Source of the DNA: Terriglobia bacterium
Lineage (GTDB): Bacteria > Acidobacteriota > Terriglobia > UBA7540
DNA: 7,254 nucleotides
Assembly: GCA_030040455.1 (NCBI GenBank)
Contig: JASHTR010000073.1
Span: 1 to 7,254, forward strand
Direction of reading: 5' to 3'
Shown here one piece after another: positions 1 to 5,780 of the stretch. The notes beneath the pieces are model-generated. The model was not told the origin of the DNA, did not search any database, and saw only the letters and a list, made by a program, of their open reading frames with translations. The number at the start of each line of letters is the position of its first letter. Within the stretch, counting starts at the first letter, position 1. The position numbers were made by a program, and so were the translations under genes.

Positions 1-522
1 GATCGCCTGCGCCCCTCGCAACGCGGTTAGACGCGCGCCCTCCGGGTACCACTGGTCCCAGCAGATGAGCGCACCAACGCGGCCTACGCGCGTCTCAAAA
101 GCCTGGAAACCAAGGTCACCCGGGGTGAAATAATATTTCTCGTAATAGGCTGGATCGTCGGGAATATGCATCTTGCGGTAGAGGCCGGCTATTTCCCCGG
201 TTGCATCGATCACCGCGGCGCTGTTGTGGTAAATGCCCGCGGCTCGCCGCTCAAAAACCGGTGCGACAACTACCGTATCCGTATCCTTTGCGGCTTTCCC
301 CAAAGCCTCCGTGGTAGGTCCGGGAATCGGCTCGGCAAGGTCAAAGAATGCCGTTTCCTCGGTCTGGCAGAAATACGGTGTGCGGAAAAGCTCCGGCAGG
401 CAGACGAGCTTCACTCCCTGTCCTGCCGCTTCCCGGATTAACTGAATCGCCTTGCCGAGATTCGCGCCGGAATCGGAGCCGCAGGCCATTTGAATCACCG
501 CCAGTTTGAACTGCTTTGCCAT
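1..522 (-). CDS. aguB: N-carbamoylputrescine amidase, C-terminus cut by window edge
   Basis: This is a nitrilase-superfamily (C-N hydrolase) enzyme. The family hydrolyses N-carbamoylputrescine to putrescine, CO2 and ammonia in the cytoplasm, the last step of the agmatine route to polyamines. The first 174 codons are visible; full-length relatives have roughly 290. The catalytic Glu-Lys-Cys triad is complete: E44 in LPELFRTPYF, K117 in LYRKMHIPDD and C154 in LICWDQWYPEGARL. The stretches FDLAEPIPGPTT (60-71) and CWDQWYPE are typical of AguB and separate it from general nitrilases and omega-amidases. I chose ATG 522 because family members start close to the KFKLAVIQM strand and an AGGATGG purine run lies just upstream. 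An in-frame ATG at 531 would add three residues. The gene is transcribed away from mlaE. The usual partner, agmatine deiminase (aguA), is not in the window and could lie beyond the left edge. Confidence 0.93.
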   Translation of the reverse strand, partial: MAKQFKLAVIQMACGSDSGANLGKAIQLIREAAGQGVKLVCLPELFRTPYFCQTEETAFFDLAEPIPGPTTEALGKAAKDTDTVVVAPVFERRAAGIYHNSAAVIDATGEIAGLYRKMHIPDDPAYYEKYYFTPGDLGFQAFETRVGRVGALICWDQWYPEGARLTALRGAQAI

Positions 523-598
523 TCTCGCCATCCTACACAATATCTTCTATTTCCTCCAAACAAATCCTGAGAGCTTGTTGAAGACCTCTCCCCCATGC

Positions 599-697
599 CA
601 TTCTGAGGAGTAAAGCGGTCCTGAGCGGTAGCGAAGGAAGAATCCCCGCATTTATTTGGATTCTCCAATACAGGGACTCTTCGCTGCGCTCAGAATG
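599..697. repeat. Degenerate palindromic intergenic repeat
   Basis: The outer arms CATTCTGAG (599-607) and CTCAGAATG (689-697) are perfect inverted complements. Inside them are partly matching segments, GTAGCGAAGGAAGAATCC around 629-646 and a counterpart with GGATTC and CTCTTCGCTGCG. The whole resembles the decayed dispersed palindromes common between genes in Acidobacteriota-like genomes; that comparison is from memory. It sits between the divergent aguB and mlaE. I see no gene in it, although an accidental open frame crosses it on the minus strand. Confidence 0.6.
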
Positions 698-737
698 ACA
701 TGGCTGCGCTGTTTTTCAGCATGCTGCCGAGACCATC

Positions 738-767
738 TTGACTTCAAACGTCTCCCCTCGCTACATT
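738..767 (+). promoter_or_regulatory. Candidate sigma70-type promoter for mlaE
   Basis: TTGACT (738-743, five of six consensus -35 bases) is followed after 18 bp by TACATT (762-767, four of six consensus -10 bases). Transcription would start near 774, about 37 nt before the mlaE start codon. A second -10-like hexamer, TAAAAT (793-798), lies 12 nt before that start codon but has no matching -35 box, so two start sites are possible. The assignment rests on motif matching only. Confidence 0.4.
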
Positions 768-810
768 GGGGCTTAAAACCTTGAATCCTTCCTAAAATGA
801 TAGGGGTTTC

Positions 811-1572
811 TTGAGCTATCTCAAGCGCAACGTTCTTGCTCTCCAGGATTTCACTTATCTTACTGTCCGGGCTTTTGGCAATGCATTGAGTCCGCCCCGC
901 TATTACGACGATACGATCGCGCAAATGGACGTGATTGGTGTTGGTTCGTTGCCCATCGTTCTGCTAACGGGTTTTTTTACGGGCGCGGTCATGGCGTTGC
1001 AGCTTTATCGCACGCTGGGGAACTTCGGGGAAGTCGGGCTGCTGGGCGAGGCGGTGTCGGTTGCCGTGGTGCGCGAATTGGGCCCGGTGCTCACGGCGCT
1101 GGTGGTGGCAGGCCGAAACAGTTCCGGCATCGCTTCGGAAATCGGCTCGATGCTGGTGAGCGAGCAGATCGACGCCTTGCGGGCGCTCGGCACGGACCCC
1201 TTGCGCAAACTGGTTTCCCCACGGTTGTATGCGACGCTCATCACGCTGCCGGTCCTGACCGTCCTCGCGGACTTCCTCGGGATGCTGGGTGGTTACCTGG
1301 TGAGCTCCACCATTGCCAAATTGACCAGCGCGGAGTATTGGACGACGGCGTACCAATCCTTGACCCTTCGCGATCTGACGCAAGGCCTTATCAAACCTGT
1401 TATCTTTGCCGTCATCATCTCGTTGGTGGGCTGCTATTTTGGATTGAGGACGGAGGGCGGAACAGAGGGGGTTGGCAAAGCTACAACTCAGGCAGTGGTG
1501 GTTGCCTCCGTGCTGATTATTTTAATCGATTTCTTCATTACCCGCTTCCTGATCGGAATTCATTTCGCGTGA
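811..1572 (+). CDS. mlaE: MlaE-family ABC transporter permease
   Basis: This is an inner-membrane permease of the MlaE/YrbE family. In known Mla systems it pairs with the ATPase MlaF and the MCE-domain protein MlaD to move phospholipids between the membranes. The 253-residue length fits the family. The diagnostic central block is intact at 88-141, with RELGPVLTALVVAGR, then SEQIDALRALGTDPLRKLVSPR. A second block (211-230, LRTEGGTEGVGKATTQAVV) matches the conserved GG-x-GVG-x-AT loop. Hydrophobic segments lie at about 43-66, 140-165, 195-215 and 228-250. The start is TTG at 811, preceded by AGGGG at 802-806; no in-frame ATG lies upstream near it, and the nearest ATG (797) hits a stop at once. 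No mlaF or mlaD follows: the next gene is the convergent trmJ. The ATPase and MCE subunits must therefore be elsewhere, or the gene has been separated from its operon. Confidence 0.92.
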   Translation: MSYLKRNVLALQDFTYLTVRAFGNALSPPRYYDDTIAQMDVIGVGSLPIVLLTGFFTGAVMALQLYRTLGNFGEVGLLGEAVSVAVVRELGPVLTALVVAGRNSSGIASEIGSMLVSEQIDALRALGTDPLRKLVSPRLYATLITLPVLTVLADFLGMLGGYLVSSTIAKLTSAEYWTTAYQSLTLRDLTQGLIKPVIFAVIISLVGCYFGLRTEGGTEGVGKATTQAVVVASVLIILIDFFITRFLIGIHFA

Positions 1573-1611
1573 GCGTGACTGAAAAAATCACGGGCGACTG
1601 CCATGCGGAGC

Positions 1612-1637
1612 CGATTCGCCCTTTCCCTGGCGAATCG
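1612..1637 (+). other. Stem-loop downstream of mlaE
   Basis: CGATTCGCC (1612-1620) and GGCGAATCG (1629-1637) form a perfect 9-bp stem with an 8-nt loop, 40 nt past the mlaE stop codon. No T-run follows on either strand, so it is not a classical intrinsic terminator. It could still protect the 3' end or act in termination between the convergent mlaE and trmJ. It runs straight into a CTCTGAGTGGAGCGAAGAG stretch that resembles the dispersed repeats elsewhere in the window. Confidence 0.5.
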
Positions 1638-1722
1638 CTCTGAGTGGAGCGAAGAGTAAACCCTGCGAAGTATCCTTATAAGCTTTCGACTCTCGGCTTT
1701 GAACTTTCAATTTTCAACCTGT

Positions 1723-1739
1723 CTTGGCGTCTTTGCGAG
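1723..1739 (+). repeat. Half-copy of the GCGTCTTTGCGAG repeat
   Basis: The 17-mer CTTGGCGTCTTTGCGAG here is identical to 2895-2911, where it forms the right arm of a longer palindromic element. Only this arm is recognisable here, in the 217-bp spacer between the convergent mlaE and trmJ genes. The rest of that spacer holds no gene that I can support. Confidence 0.6.
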
Positions 1740-1789
1740 CGGACGTTCACTTTTCCACATCTTCTCAGCGACTGCTAAAAATACGCTCG

Positions 1790-2560
1790 TCACGGGTTCC
1801 CCAGCTTCCATTCGACCTGAGCCAGGATGCTGCCCAGGATTTTTGCATCGTGATTTGAAAGGCCGCGCTCCACAAGCGCCCGGCGCAGTTTGATGAGTGT
1901 TGCTGCCCGGCCCTTCGGCGCGAGATACCCTGTTTTGTCCAGCACGCTCGCGGCACGCTCCAGAAGATGCTCAAGGGATTGAAGGCTGGCCGGCGGAGAA
2001 ATGCGGATGCGGACTGCCGGCAGGGCTTGCGAGCCGTTCAGGCGGCGGGGTACTTCGCTCGCCTTCTTTTTCCGCCACCGGGCCAATTCAAAGCAGCAAA
2101 CGGCCACAGCCTGTCCCAGGTTCATCGACGGGCATTCCAGCATGGTCGGAATCCTGACGAGCGCATGGCAATAGCTGAGGTCTTCGTTCGAAAGACCGGT
2201 CTTTTCCGAGCCGAACAGAAGCGCCGCCTTCCGATGCCCCCTCTGCCTCTCAAGCCACTCCTTCAATTCATCAAGGGGGATAAGATTGCGGTCCAGCACC
2301 CGCCGCTCGCCCGAAGTGGTTCCGAGCAGCAGGGTTGCGCCTCCGACGGCTTCCTTAAGCGACTCTGCACGGCGCGCGGAGCGCATCACCCTCTCGGCGC
2401 CAATAGCGGAGCGCACCTCTTGCCATACCGGGTCATAAGGAGCCACCACCGCCAGCTCGCCAAAACCGAAGTTGGCCATGGCGCGCGCAGCCGCTCCGAT
2501 GTTCAGCGGGTTCCGGGGACGCGCAAGCACGATCCGCCAGCTTAAGTTGCCACCATTCAT
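1790..2560 (-). CDS. trmJ: TrmJ-type tRNA (cytidine/uridine-2'-O)-methyltransferase
   Basis: This is a SPOUT-class (SpoU/TrmH superfamily) SAM-dependent enzyme. TrmJ proteins methylate the 2'-hydroxyl of nucleotide 32 in the tRNA anticodon loop. All three SPOUT motifs are clear in the 256 residues. Motif 1 is NPLNIGAAARAMANFGFG (17-34, with the conserved Arg at 26), motif 2 is LLFGSEKTGLSNEDL (114-128) and motif 3 is IPTMLECPSMNLGQAVAV (137-154). The last three build the trefoil-knot SAM site. The C-terminal segment (about 190-256, with TLIKLRRALVERG and ILGSILAQVEW) matches the helical extension of TrmJ, which favours TrmJ over TrmH or TrmL. The open frame continues upstream to 2839, but that part is repeat DNA and unlike the family. 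ATG 2560 gives the usual length and starts just before the first strand, SWRIVLARP. There is no good Shine-Dalgarno; a -10-like box lies 8 nt upstream. Confidence 0.93.
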   Translation of the reverse strand: MNGGNLSWRIVLARPRNPLNIGAAARAMANFGFGELAVVAPYDPVWQEVRSAIGAERVMRSARRAESLKEAVGGATLLLGTTSGERRVLDRNLIPLDELKEWLERQRGHRKAALLFGSEKTGLSNEDLSYCHALVRIPTMLECPSMNLGQAVAVCCFELARWRKKKASEVPRRLNGSQALPAVRIRISPPASLQSLEHLLERAASVLDKTGYLAPKGRAATLIKLRRALVERGLSNHDAKILGSILAQVEWKLGNP

Positions 2561-2568
2561 GGCACTCG

Positions 2569-2577
2569 ATTCTAGCA
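2569..2577 (-). promoter_or_regulatory. Extended -10-like promoter directly upstream of trmJ
   Basis: On the minus strand TGC-TAGAAT (TAGAAT is 2574 down to 2569) matches an extended -10 element, five of six for the hexamer plus the TGn. Only 8 nt separate it from the trmJ ATG at 2560. A start 6-8 nt past the hexamer would give a leaderless or nearly leaderless mRNA. No convincing -35 box lies at the expected distance. Confidence 0.45.
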
Positions 2578-2653
2578 AAGATCGAGAGGGGTTCGGAAAT
2601 AACGGGACAACGGTCGGTAGGGGCCAGGGACGAATGAGCTTTTCAATTCGTCC

Positions 2654-2754
2654 TTTCATGCCTTCAGAGGCTTTCCGTACGTCGGGAGCAGAGCTGCTCC
2701 CCGCACTCAAAACTGAGGCGTTACAAAAAAGCTCGAAAAGCCCTGCGTCGCTTT
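2654..2754 (+). repeat. Direct repeat unit, copy A
   Basis: This unit aligns with 2925-3025 at a constant offset of 271 bp and roughly 80 percent identity. The best-kept core is CACTC, a variable base, then AAACTGAG and CGTTACAAAAAAGC (2705-2732). Similarity fades upstream to about 2636, with a short gap. Within it, AAAAAAGC (2725-2732) and GCTTTTTT (2750-2757) form an inverted repeat, with its right end just past the unit. It lies between the divergent trmJ and larB genes and has no coding signature. Confidence 0.75.
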
Positions 2755-2822
2755 TTTGAGCTTCGTGGGTGCTGTGAAGCGAGATGAGCGACCGTGAGAA
2801 AATCAGAAGACGAACAAACAGC

Positions 2823-2911
2823 CTCACGCGAAGGCGCAAAGCCGCAAGGGGACGCAGAGAAACTCGAGGAGTTCCACATGGCGTTTCTTGGCGCCTTGGC
2901 GTCTTTGCGAG
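2823..2911. repeat. Palindromic repeat with GGCGCAAAG / CTTTGCG arms
   Basis: The left arm (from 2823, CTCACGCGAAGGCGCAAAG) is an imperfect inverted complement of the right arm (ending 2911, CTTGGCGTCTTTGCGAG), with about 45 nt between them. The right arm recurs exactly at 1723-1739. It sits between repeat copies A and B. Elements of this look are dispersed in many bacterial genomes; here they point to a non-autonomous, mobile or formerly mobile palindrome. No protein-coding potential is evident. Confidence 0.6.
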
Positions 2912-2924
2912 AGGCTTTTCATTT

Positions 2925-3025
2925 TTTCATGCTTTCAGAGGCTTTCCGCGCATCGGGGGGCAGAGCCGTCCCCGCACTCGAAACTGAGACGTTACAAAAA
3001 AGCTTGAGAAGCCGCGCGCCGCTTT
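2925..3025 (+). repeat. Direct repeat unit, copy B
   Basis: This is the second copy of the unit at 2654-2754, in the same orientation. It abuts the right end of the palindromic element at 2911 and ends about 50 bp before larB. Compared with copy A it has scattered transitions plus compensating small indels in the GGGGGGCAGAGCCG region. The divergence suggests an old insertion or duplication. Confidence 0.75.
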
Positions 3026-3057
3026 GGCTGCGACTCTGCCGCGCCGCACCGCGCTCC

Positions 3058-3066
3058 TGCTATACT
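3058..3066 (+). promoter_or_regulatory. Extended -10-like promoter directly upstream of larB
   Basis: TGC-TATACT (3058-3066) is an extended -10 element, five of six for the hexamer. It ends 11 nt before the larB ATG at 3078, so the transcript would have a leader of only about 5 nt or none. The 17-bp-upstream position is GC-only and offers no -35 box, which fits dependence on the extended -10. The spacing resembles that in front of trmJ. Confidence 0.45.
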
Positions 3067-3077
3067 GGAATGCTCCA

Positions 3078-3824
3078 ATGACGGCTGAACAAATCACCAA
3101 AATGCTCCAACAGGTTCGGAAGGGTAAGTTGAGGGTTGAGGCTGCCGTCGAGCGTCTCCGCGACCTTCCCTACGAAGATTTGGGATACGCCAAAATCGAC
3201 CATCATCGGTCGCTCCGGCAAGGCTTTCCTGAAGTCATTTTCGGCCGCGGCAAAAGCCCCGAGCACGTGGAAGGCGTCGTTCGCCGGATGTTGCCGCGCA
3301 AACACAACATTCTGATTACGCGCGGTGACGAAGCGCTCTTTCGCCGCATTCGGAAGCTCGCCCCAAAGGCCGAGTTCCATCCGCTTTCAGGCACGATTGC
3401 CGTGCGCGTGGACCGCACGGTGCGCGGCAAGGGGAACATCCTGGTGGTTTCCGCCGGGACCACCGATATTCCCGTGGCTGAAGAAGCGCTGATTACGGCG
3501 GAGACGATGGGCAATCGCGTGCAGTCGCTCTATGATGCGGGTGTGGCCGGCATTCACCGCCTGCTCGGCGAGAGCCACCTGCTGCGCGACGCGCGCGTCA
3601 TCATCTGTGCGGCGGGCATGGAGGGCGCGCTGCCAAGCGTGGTGGCGGGACTGGTGGGAGTTCCGGTGATTGCCGTGCCCACCAGCGTTGGCTATGGCGC
3701 CAGCTTCCACGGACTCGCCGCTCTGCTCGGCATGTTGAATAGCTGCGCTTCAAACGTCGCTGTCGTCAATATTGATAATGGATTCGGCGCCGGATACCTG
3801 GCCAGCATCATCAACCGGCTGTGA
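3078..3824 (+). CDS. larB: Nickel-pincer cofactor biosynthesis protein LarB
   Basis: LarB carboxylates the pyridinium ring of nicotinic acid adenine dinucleotide and cleaves it, releasing AMP and pyridinium-3,5-biscarboxylate mononucleotide. LarE then adds sulfur and LarC nickel, giving the cofactor of lactate racemase and related enzymes. The 248 residues match the family length. The N-terminal part (1-115) has the typical [36 protein letters not shown] stretch at 27-61. The C-terminal part (118-248) is PurE-like, with [17 protein letters not shown] (121-137), [13 protein letters not shown] (180-192) and [12 protein letters not shown] (201-212). C223 in NSCASN and E182 align, by my recollection, with the catalytic Cys221 and Glu180 of the Lactobacillus enzyme. 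ATG 3078 begins just before the helix [15 protein letters not shown]. The open frame back to 3024 lies partly in repeat DNA. Older annotations call such proteins AIR carboxylase. No larC or larE is in the window. Confidence 0.94.
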   Translation: MTAEQITKMLQQVRKGKLRVEAAVERLRDLPYEDLGYAKIDHHRSLRQGFPEVIFGRGKSPEHVEGVVRRMLPRKHNILITRGDEALFRRIRKLAPKAEFHPLSGTIAVRVDRTVRGKGNILVVSAGTTDIPVAEEALITAETMGNRVQSLYDAGVAGIHRLLGESHLLRDARVIICAAGMEGALPSVVAGLVGVPVIAVPTSVGYGASFHGLAALLGMLNSCASNVAVVNIDNGFGAGYLASIINRL

Positions 3825-3826
3825 CC

Positions 3827-3839
3827 GGGTGCTGAGGAA
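3827..3839 (+). repeat. 13-bp repeat GGGTGCTGAGGAA, copy 1
   Basis: This 13-mer begins 2 nt after the larB stop codon and recurs exactly at 5626-5638, 13 nt after the stop codon of the next gene. It is probably the edge of a dispersed intergenic repeat, because the sequence after each copy differs. Confidence 0.45.
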
Positions 3840-3841
3840 TT

Positions 3842-3894
3842 TCTGTGGCGGGTCATTCCGAGGAGTGGGCATGACGCTTCGCGACGCCCACAGA
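3842..3894. repeat. Inverted-repeat remnant before the peptidase gene
   Basis: TCTGTGG (3842-3848) pairs with CCACAGA (3888-3894). Within it, GTGGGC (3865-3870) pairs with GCCCAC (3886-3891), so the two folds compete. The internal GGTCATTCCGAGGAG resembles the CATTCTGAG arm at 599-607, suggesting a decayed member of the same palindrome family. It fills the larB-peptidase spacer and ends 2 nt before the first possible ATG of the peptidase gene. Confidence 0.45.
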
Positions 3895-3896
3895 GC

Positions 3897-5612
3897 ATGA
3901 AAATGGCGCCGAAGTTATTCCCGCGTGAAATGAACTTGCGTGATTGCATTGCATTACTTCTGGTCGCCGTGGGGAGCTTGGGCGGCCTCGCAGCCCAGGC
4001 AGGGTTCTCGCAAGGCCTTCCACCCGTAGCGCATGATCTTGATGCGCGGCTTGCCAAGTGGCAACCCGTGAAAATGCCTCTTGATGCCTCGCGCCTTACT
4101 TCGCGCGAGCGGGAGATGGTGGAAGACCTCGTCGAGGCATCGCAGGATCTGGATGACATTTATTGGCGGCAAAGCGATCCTCAAGGGCTTGCCCTCTACA
4201 AGCGGCTCGAAGGCGACACGGATCCTCGGGCAGTGAAAATCCGCCGGATGCTCATGATTAACGGCGGGCGATTCGACCTGATTGACGACAACACCCCTTT
4301 TGTTGGTACAGAGCTTTACTCGCCCGATTGCGGTCTTTACCCCTCGGGTCTCACCCGGCAGGAAATCGAGCAGTACGTCCTCGATCACCCAACGCAAAAA
4401 TCGGCCGTTTACAGCCCCTACACCATCATCGAGCGCAAGGGGCAAGAGCTTGTTGCCATTCCCTACCACGAGGCTTATAAGCCGTTTCTCGCGCGCGCCG
4501 CCGGCCGGCTCCGCCAAGCAGCCTCGCTGAGCGACGATTCCGCCTTTGCCCGGTTCCTTCAAATGCGCGCGGAGGCCCTGCTGACGGACAATTATTTCCC
4601 CAGCGACCTCGCCTGGCTGGACTTGAAAAATCCGAAATTCGATGTGATCTTCGCTCCCTATGAGACTTACCTGGACAACGTTCTCGGCGTGAAGACTTCT
4701 TACGGCGCGGCAGTGTTGATCCGTAATGACGCCGAAAGCCGCAAGCTTGAGCTCTACCAGCGGTATGTGCCTGAGATTCAGAACGCCCTCCCCGTGCCCG
4801 TCGAAGATCGCCCTTCGCTCGGCGGCCGTCTGACGCCGATGGAAGTGATGGATAGCCCGTTCCGCGCGGGCGACCTGAGGCATGGCTACCAGGCCGTGGC
4901 CGACAATCTGCCCAACGACCCGCGCATCCATGCCGAGAAGGGAACTAAGAAAATCTTCTTTAAAAATTTTATGGACGCGCGCGTCAACTACGTTATCCTG
5001 CCTCTCGCCCGACGCCTGATGGAGCCAAAGCAGGCCGCGCAGGTTTCCGGCGAAGACTACTTGACGTTTACGATCCTGCACGAGATCTCGCACGGCCTGG
5101 GTCCGGCCTTTGCGCGCAAAAACGGCCGGCAGGTGGATATTCGCGCGGCCATCGGGCCAACCTATGCGGGGCTCGAAGAAGCCAAGGCGGATGTGGTGGG
5201 GATGTACGGCTTAAAATGGCTGGTTGACCGTGGCGCGCTGCCTCGAAGCCAGCTCGACGGATATTATGCCTCCTATGTGGCGGGCCTGCTTCGCACTGTG
5301 CGCTATGGTGTCCGAGAAGCGCACGGGCAGGCGGAAATGATGGAATTCAATTACCTTTCCGAAAAGGGAGCGTTAAAGCATGACCGGGCTTCTGGCCGCT
5401 ACGTGGTGGACTATGCGCGGATGCCCGATTCCCTCGCAACCCTTGCCCGGATTCTGCTCCAGGTCGAAGCAACTGGAGACCGCGCAAAGGCCGAAGCGTG
5501 GTTCAAACATTATGACGTGATGCCTTCCGAGCTCGTTGCCGCGCTTGAAACAGCCGGCGACGTGCCCGTCGACGTCGACCCCATTTTTTCCTTCCATCCT
5601 CAAATTCAGTAA
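3897..5612 (+). CDS. Secreted dipeptidyl-peptidase III-like (M49-related) zinc peptidase
   Basis: This is a probable exported zinc metallopeptidase related to dipeptidyl-peptidase III, a family that removes N-terminal dipeptides. In the 571 residues the zinc site is HEISHGLGP (395-403, ligands H395 and H399, base E396) with a downstream LEEAKAD (426-432). By analogy with EECRAE of DPP III, E428 would be the third ligand. The motif is HEXXH, not the HEXXGH of classical M49 enzymes, and matches the bacterial and plant DPP III-like branch. KIFFKNFMDARVNYVILPLARRLM (352-375) is another block I recall from that branch. The N-terminus has a charged n-region and a hydrophobic core (C17 to A35), with likely signal peptidase I cleavage after AQA (33-35); there is no lipobox. 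ATG 3930 (MNLRDCIALLL) gives a more standard signal peptide, so the start is uncertain. It lies 72 bp after larB on the same strand and may be co-transcribed with it. The peptide substrate is unknown. Confidence 0.82.
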   Translation: MKMAPKLFPREMNLRDCIALLLVAVGSLGGLAAQAGFSQGLPPVAHDLDARLAKWQPVKMPLDASRLTSREREMVEDLVEASQDLDDIYWRQSDPQGLALYKRLEGDTDPRAVKIRRMLMINGGRFDLIDDNTPFVGTELYSPDCGLYPSGLTRQEIEQYVLDHPTQKSAVYSPYTIIERKGQELVAIPYHEAYKPFLARAAGRLRQAASLSDDSAFARFLQMRAEALLTDNYFPSDLAWLDLKNPKFDVIFAPYETYLDNVLGVKTSYGAAVLIRNDAESRKLELYQRYVPEIQNALPVPVEDRPSLGGRLTPMEVMDSPFRAGDLRHGYQAVADNLPNDPRIHAEKGTKKIFFKNFMDARVNYVILPLARRLMEPKQAAQVSGEDYLTFTILHEISHGLGPAFARKNGRQVDIRAAIGPTYAGLEEAKADVVGMYGLKWLVDRGALPRSQLDGYYASYVAGLLRTVRYGVREAHGQAEMMEFNYLSEKGALKHDRASGRYVVDYARMPDSLATLARILLQVEATGDRAKAEAWFKHYDVMPSELVAALETAGDVPVDVDPIFSFHPQIQ

Positions 5613-5625
5613 TCCTCCCCGTTAA

Positions 5626-5638
5626 GGGTGCTGAGGAA
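5626..5638 (+). repeat. 13-bp repeat GGGTGCTGAGGAA, copy 2
   Basis: Exact second copy of the 13-mer at 3827-3839, here 13 nt beyond the peptidase stop codon. It opens the 257-bp spacer before the convergent hppA. That spacer holds only stem-loops and repeat-like sequence. Confidence 0.45.
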
Positions 5639-5650
5639 CTACAGCCGTCA

Positions 5651-5690
5651 GGTAGCGCAGCGTTCGCCTTGTAAAGCTGCGGCGTTTACC
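5651..5690. repeat. Imperfect inverted repeat in the peptidase-hppA spacer
   Basis: GGTAGCGCAGC (5651-5661) is an imperfect inverted complement of GCTGCGGCGTTTACC (5676-5690), with a loop containing CTTGTAAA. It looks like another decayed dispersed palindrome; no T-run follows. Confidence 0.4.
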
Positions 5691-5711
5691 GGTTATCCAG
5701 CCAAAGACCGC

Positions 5712-5731
5712 AGGGTCCGAATGCGGACCCT
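5712..5731. other. Perfect 8-bp stem-loop between convergent genes
   Basis: AGGGTCCG (5712-5719), loop AATG, then CGGACCCT (5724-5731). The stem is perfect and GC-rich with a tetraloop, so it should fold well on either strand. It lies about 100 nt past the peptidase stop and about 140 nt past the hppA stop. It lacks a T-tail, so a role in termination or 3'-end stabilisation is only inferred. Confidence 0.5.
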
Positions 5732-5780
5732 ACGCTACAATCCCTATGCGATAGAGAGATGAAATAAGGGTGGGCGCCAG

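Noticed and set aside
166..445. Plus-strand frames opposite aguB
   Set aside because: They are antisense to a gene with an intact nitrilase catalytic triad.
652..924. Minus-strand open frame of 90 codons before mlaE
   Set aside because: It crosses the palindromic repeat and the start of mlaE on the opposite strand; its composition is repeat-derived and it has no family features.
1612..1637. Intrinsic terminator for mlaE
   Set aside because: The stem is good, but no T-run follows on either strand, so I list it only as a stem-loop.
1967..2545. Plus-strand open frame of 192 codons opposite trmJ
   Set aside because: It is entirely antisense to the SPOUT motifs of trmJ and shows no recognisable domain.
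2725..2757. Bidirectional terminator from AAAAAAGC / GCTTTTTT
   Set aside because: The stem is A-T rich with a 17-nt loop, and it lies upstream of both flanking divergent genes, where no terminator is needed. It is better explained as part of the repeat.
2561..2839. Upstream in-frame extension of trmJ (about 93 extra residues)
   Set aside because: This part overlaps direct repeat copy A and does not resemble TrmJ. The family-length protein starts at ATG 2560, with an extended -10 box just upstream.
2636..3025. CRISPR array suggested by repeated units with spacers
   Set aside because: There are only two long, diverged units and an unrelated palindrome, not short identical repeats with uniform spacers.
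2784..3081. Short plus-strand frames in the trmJ-larB spacer
   Set aside because: They translate the repeat elements (reading through GCGAAGGCGCAAAG and the copy B unit) and have no conserved features.
3954..5093. Long open frame (379 codons) antisense to the peptidase gene
   Set aside because: It is the shadow of a GC-rich coding region, has no family features, and lies opposite a gene with a clear zinc-site motif.
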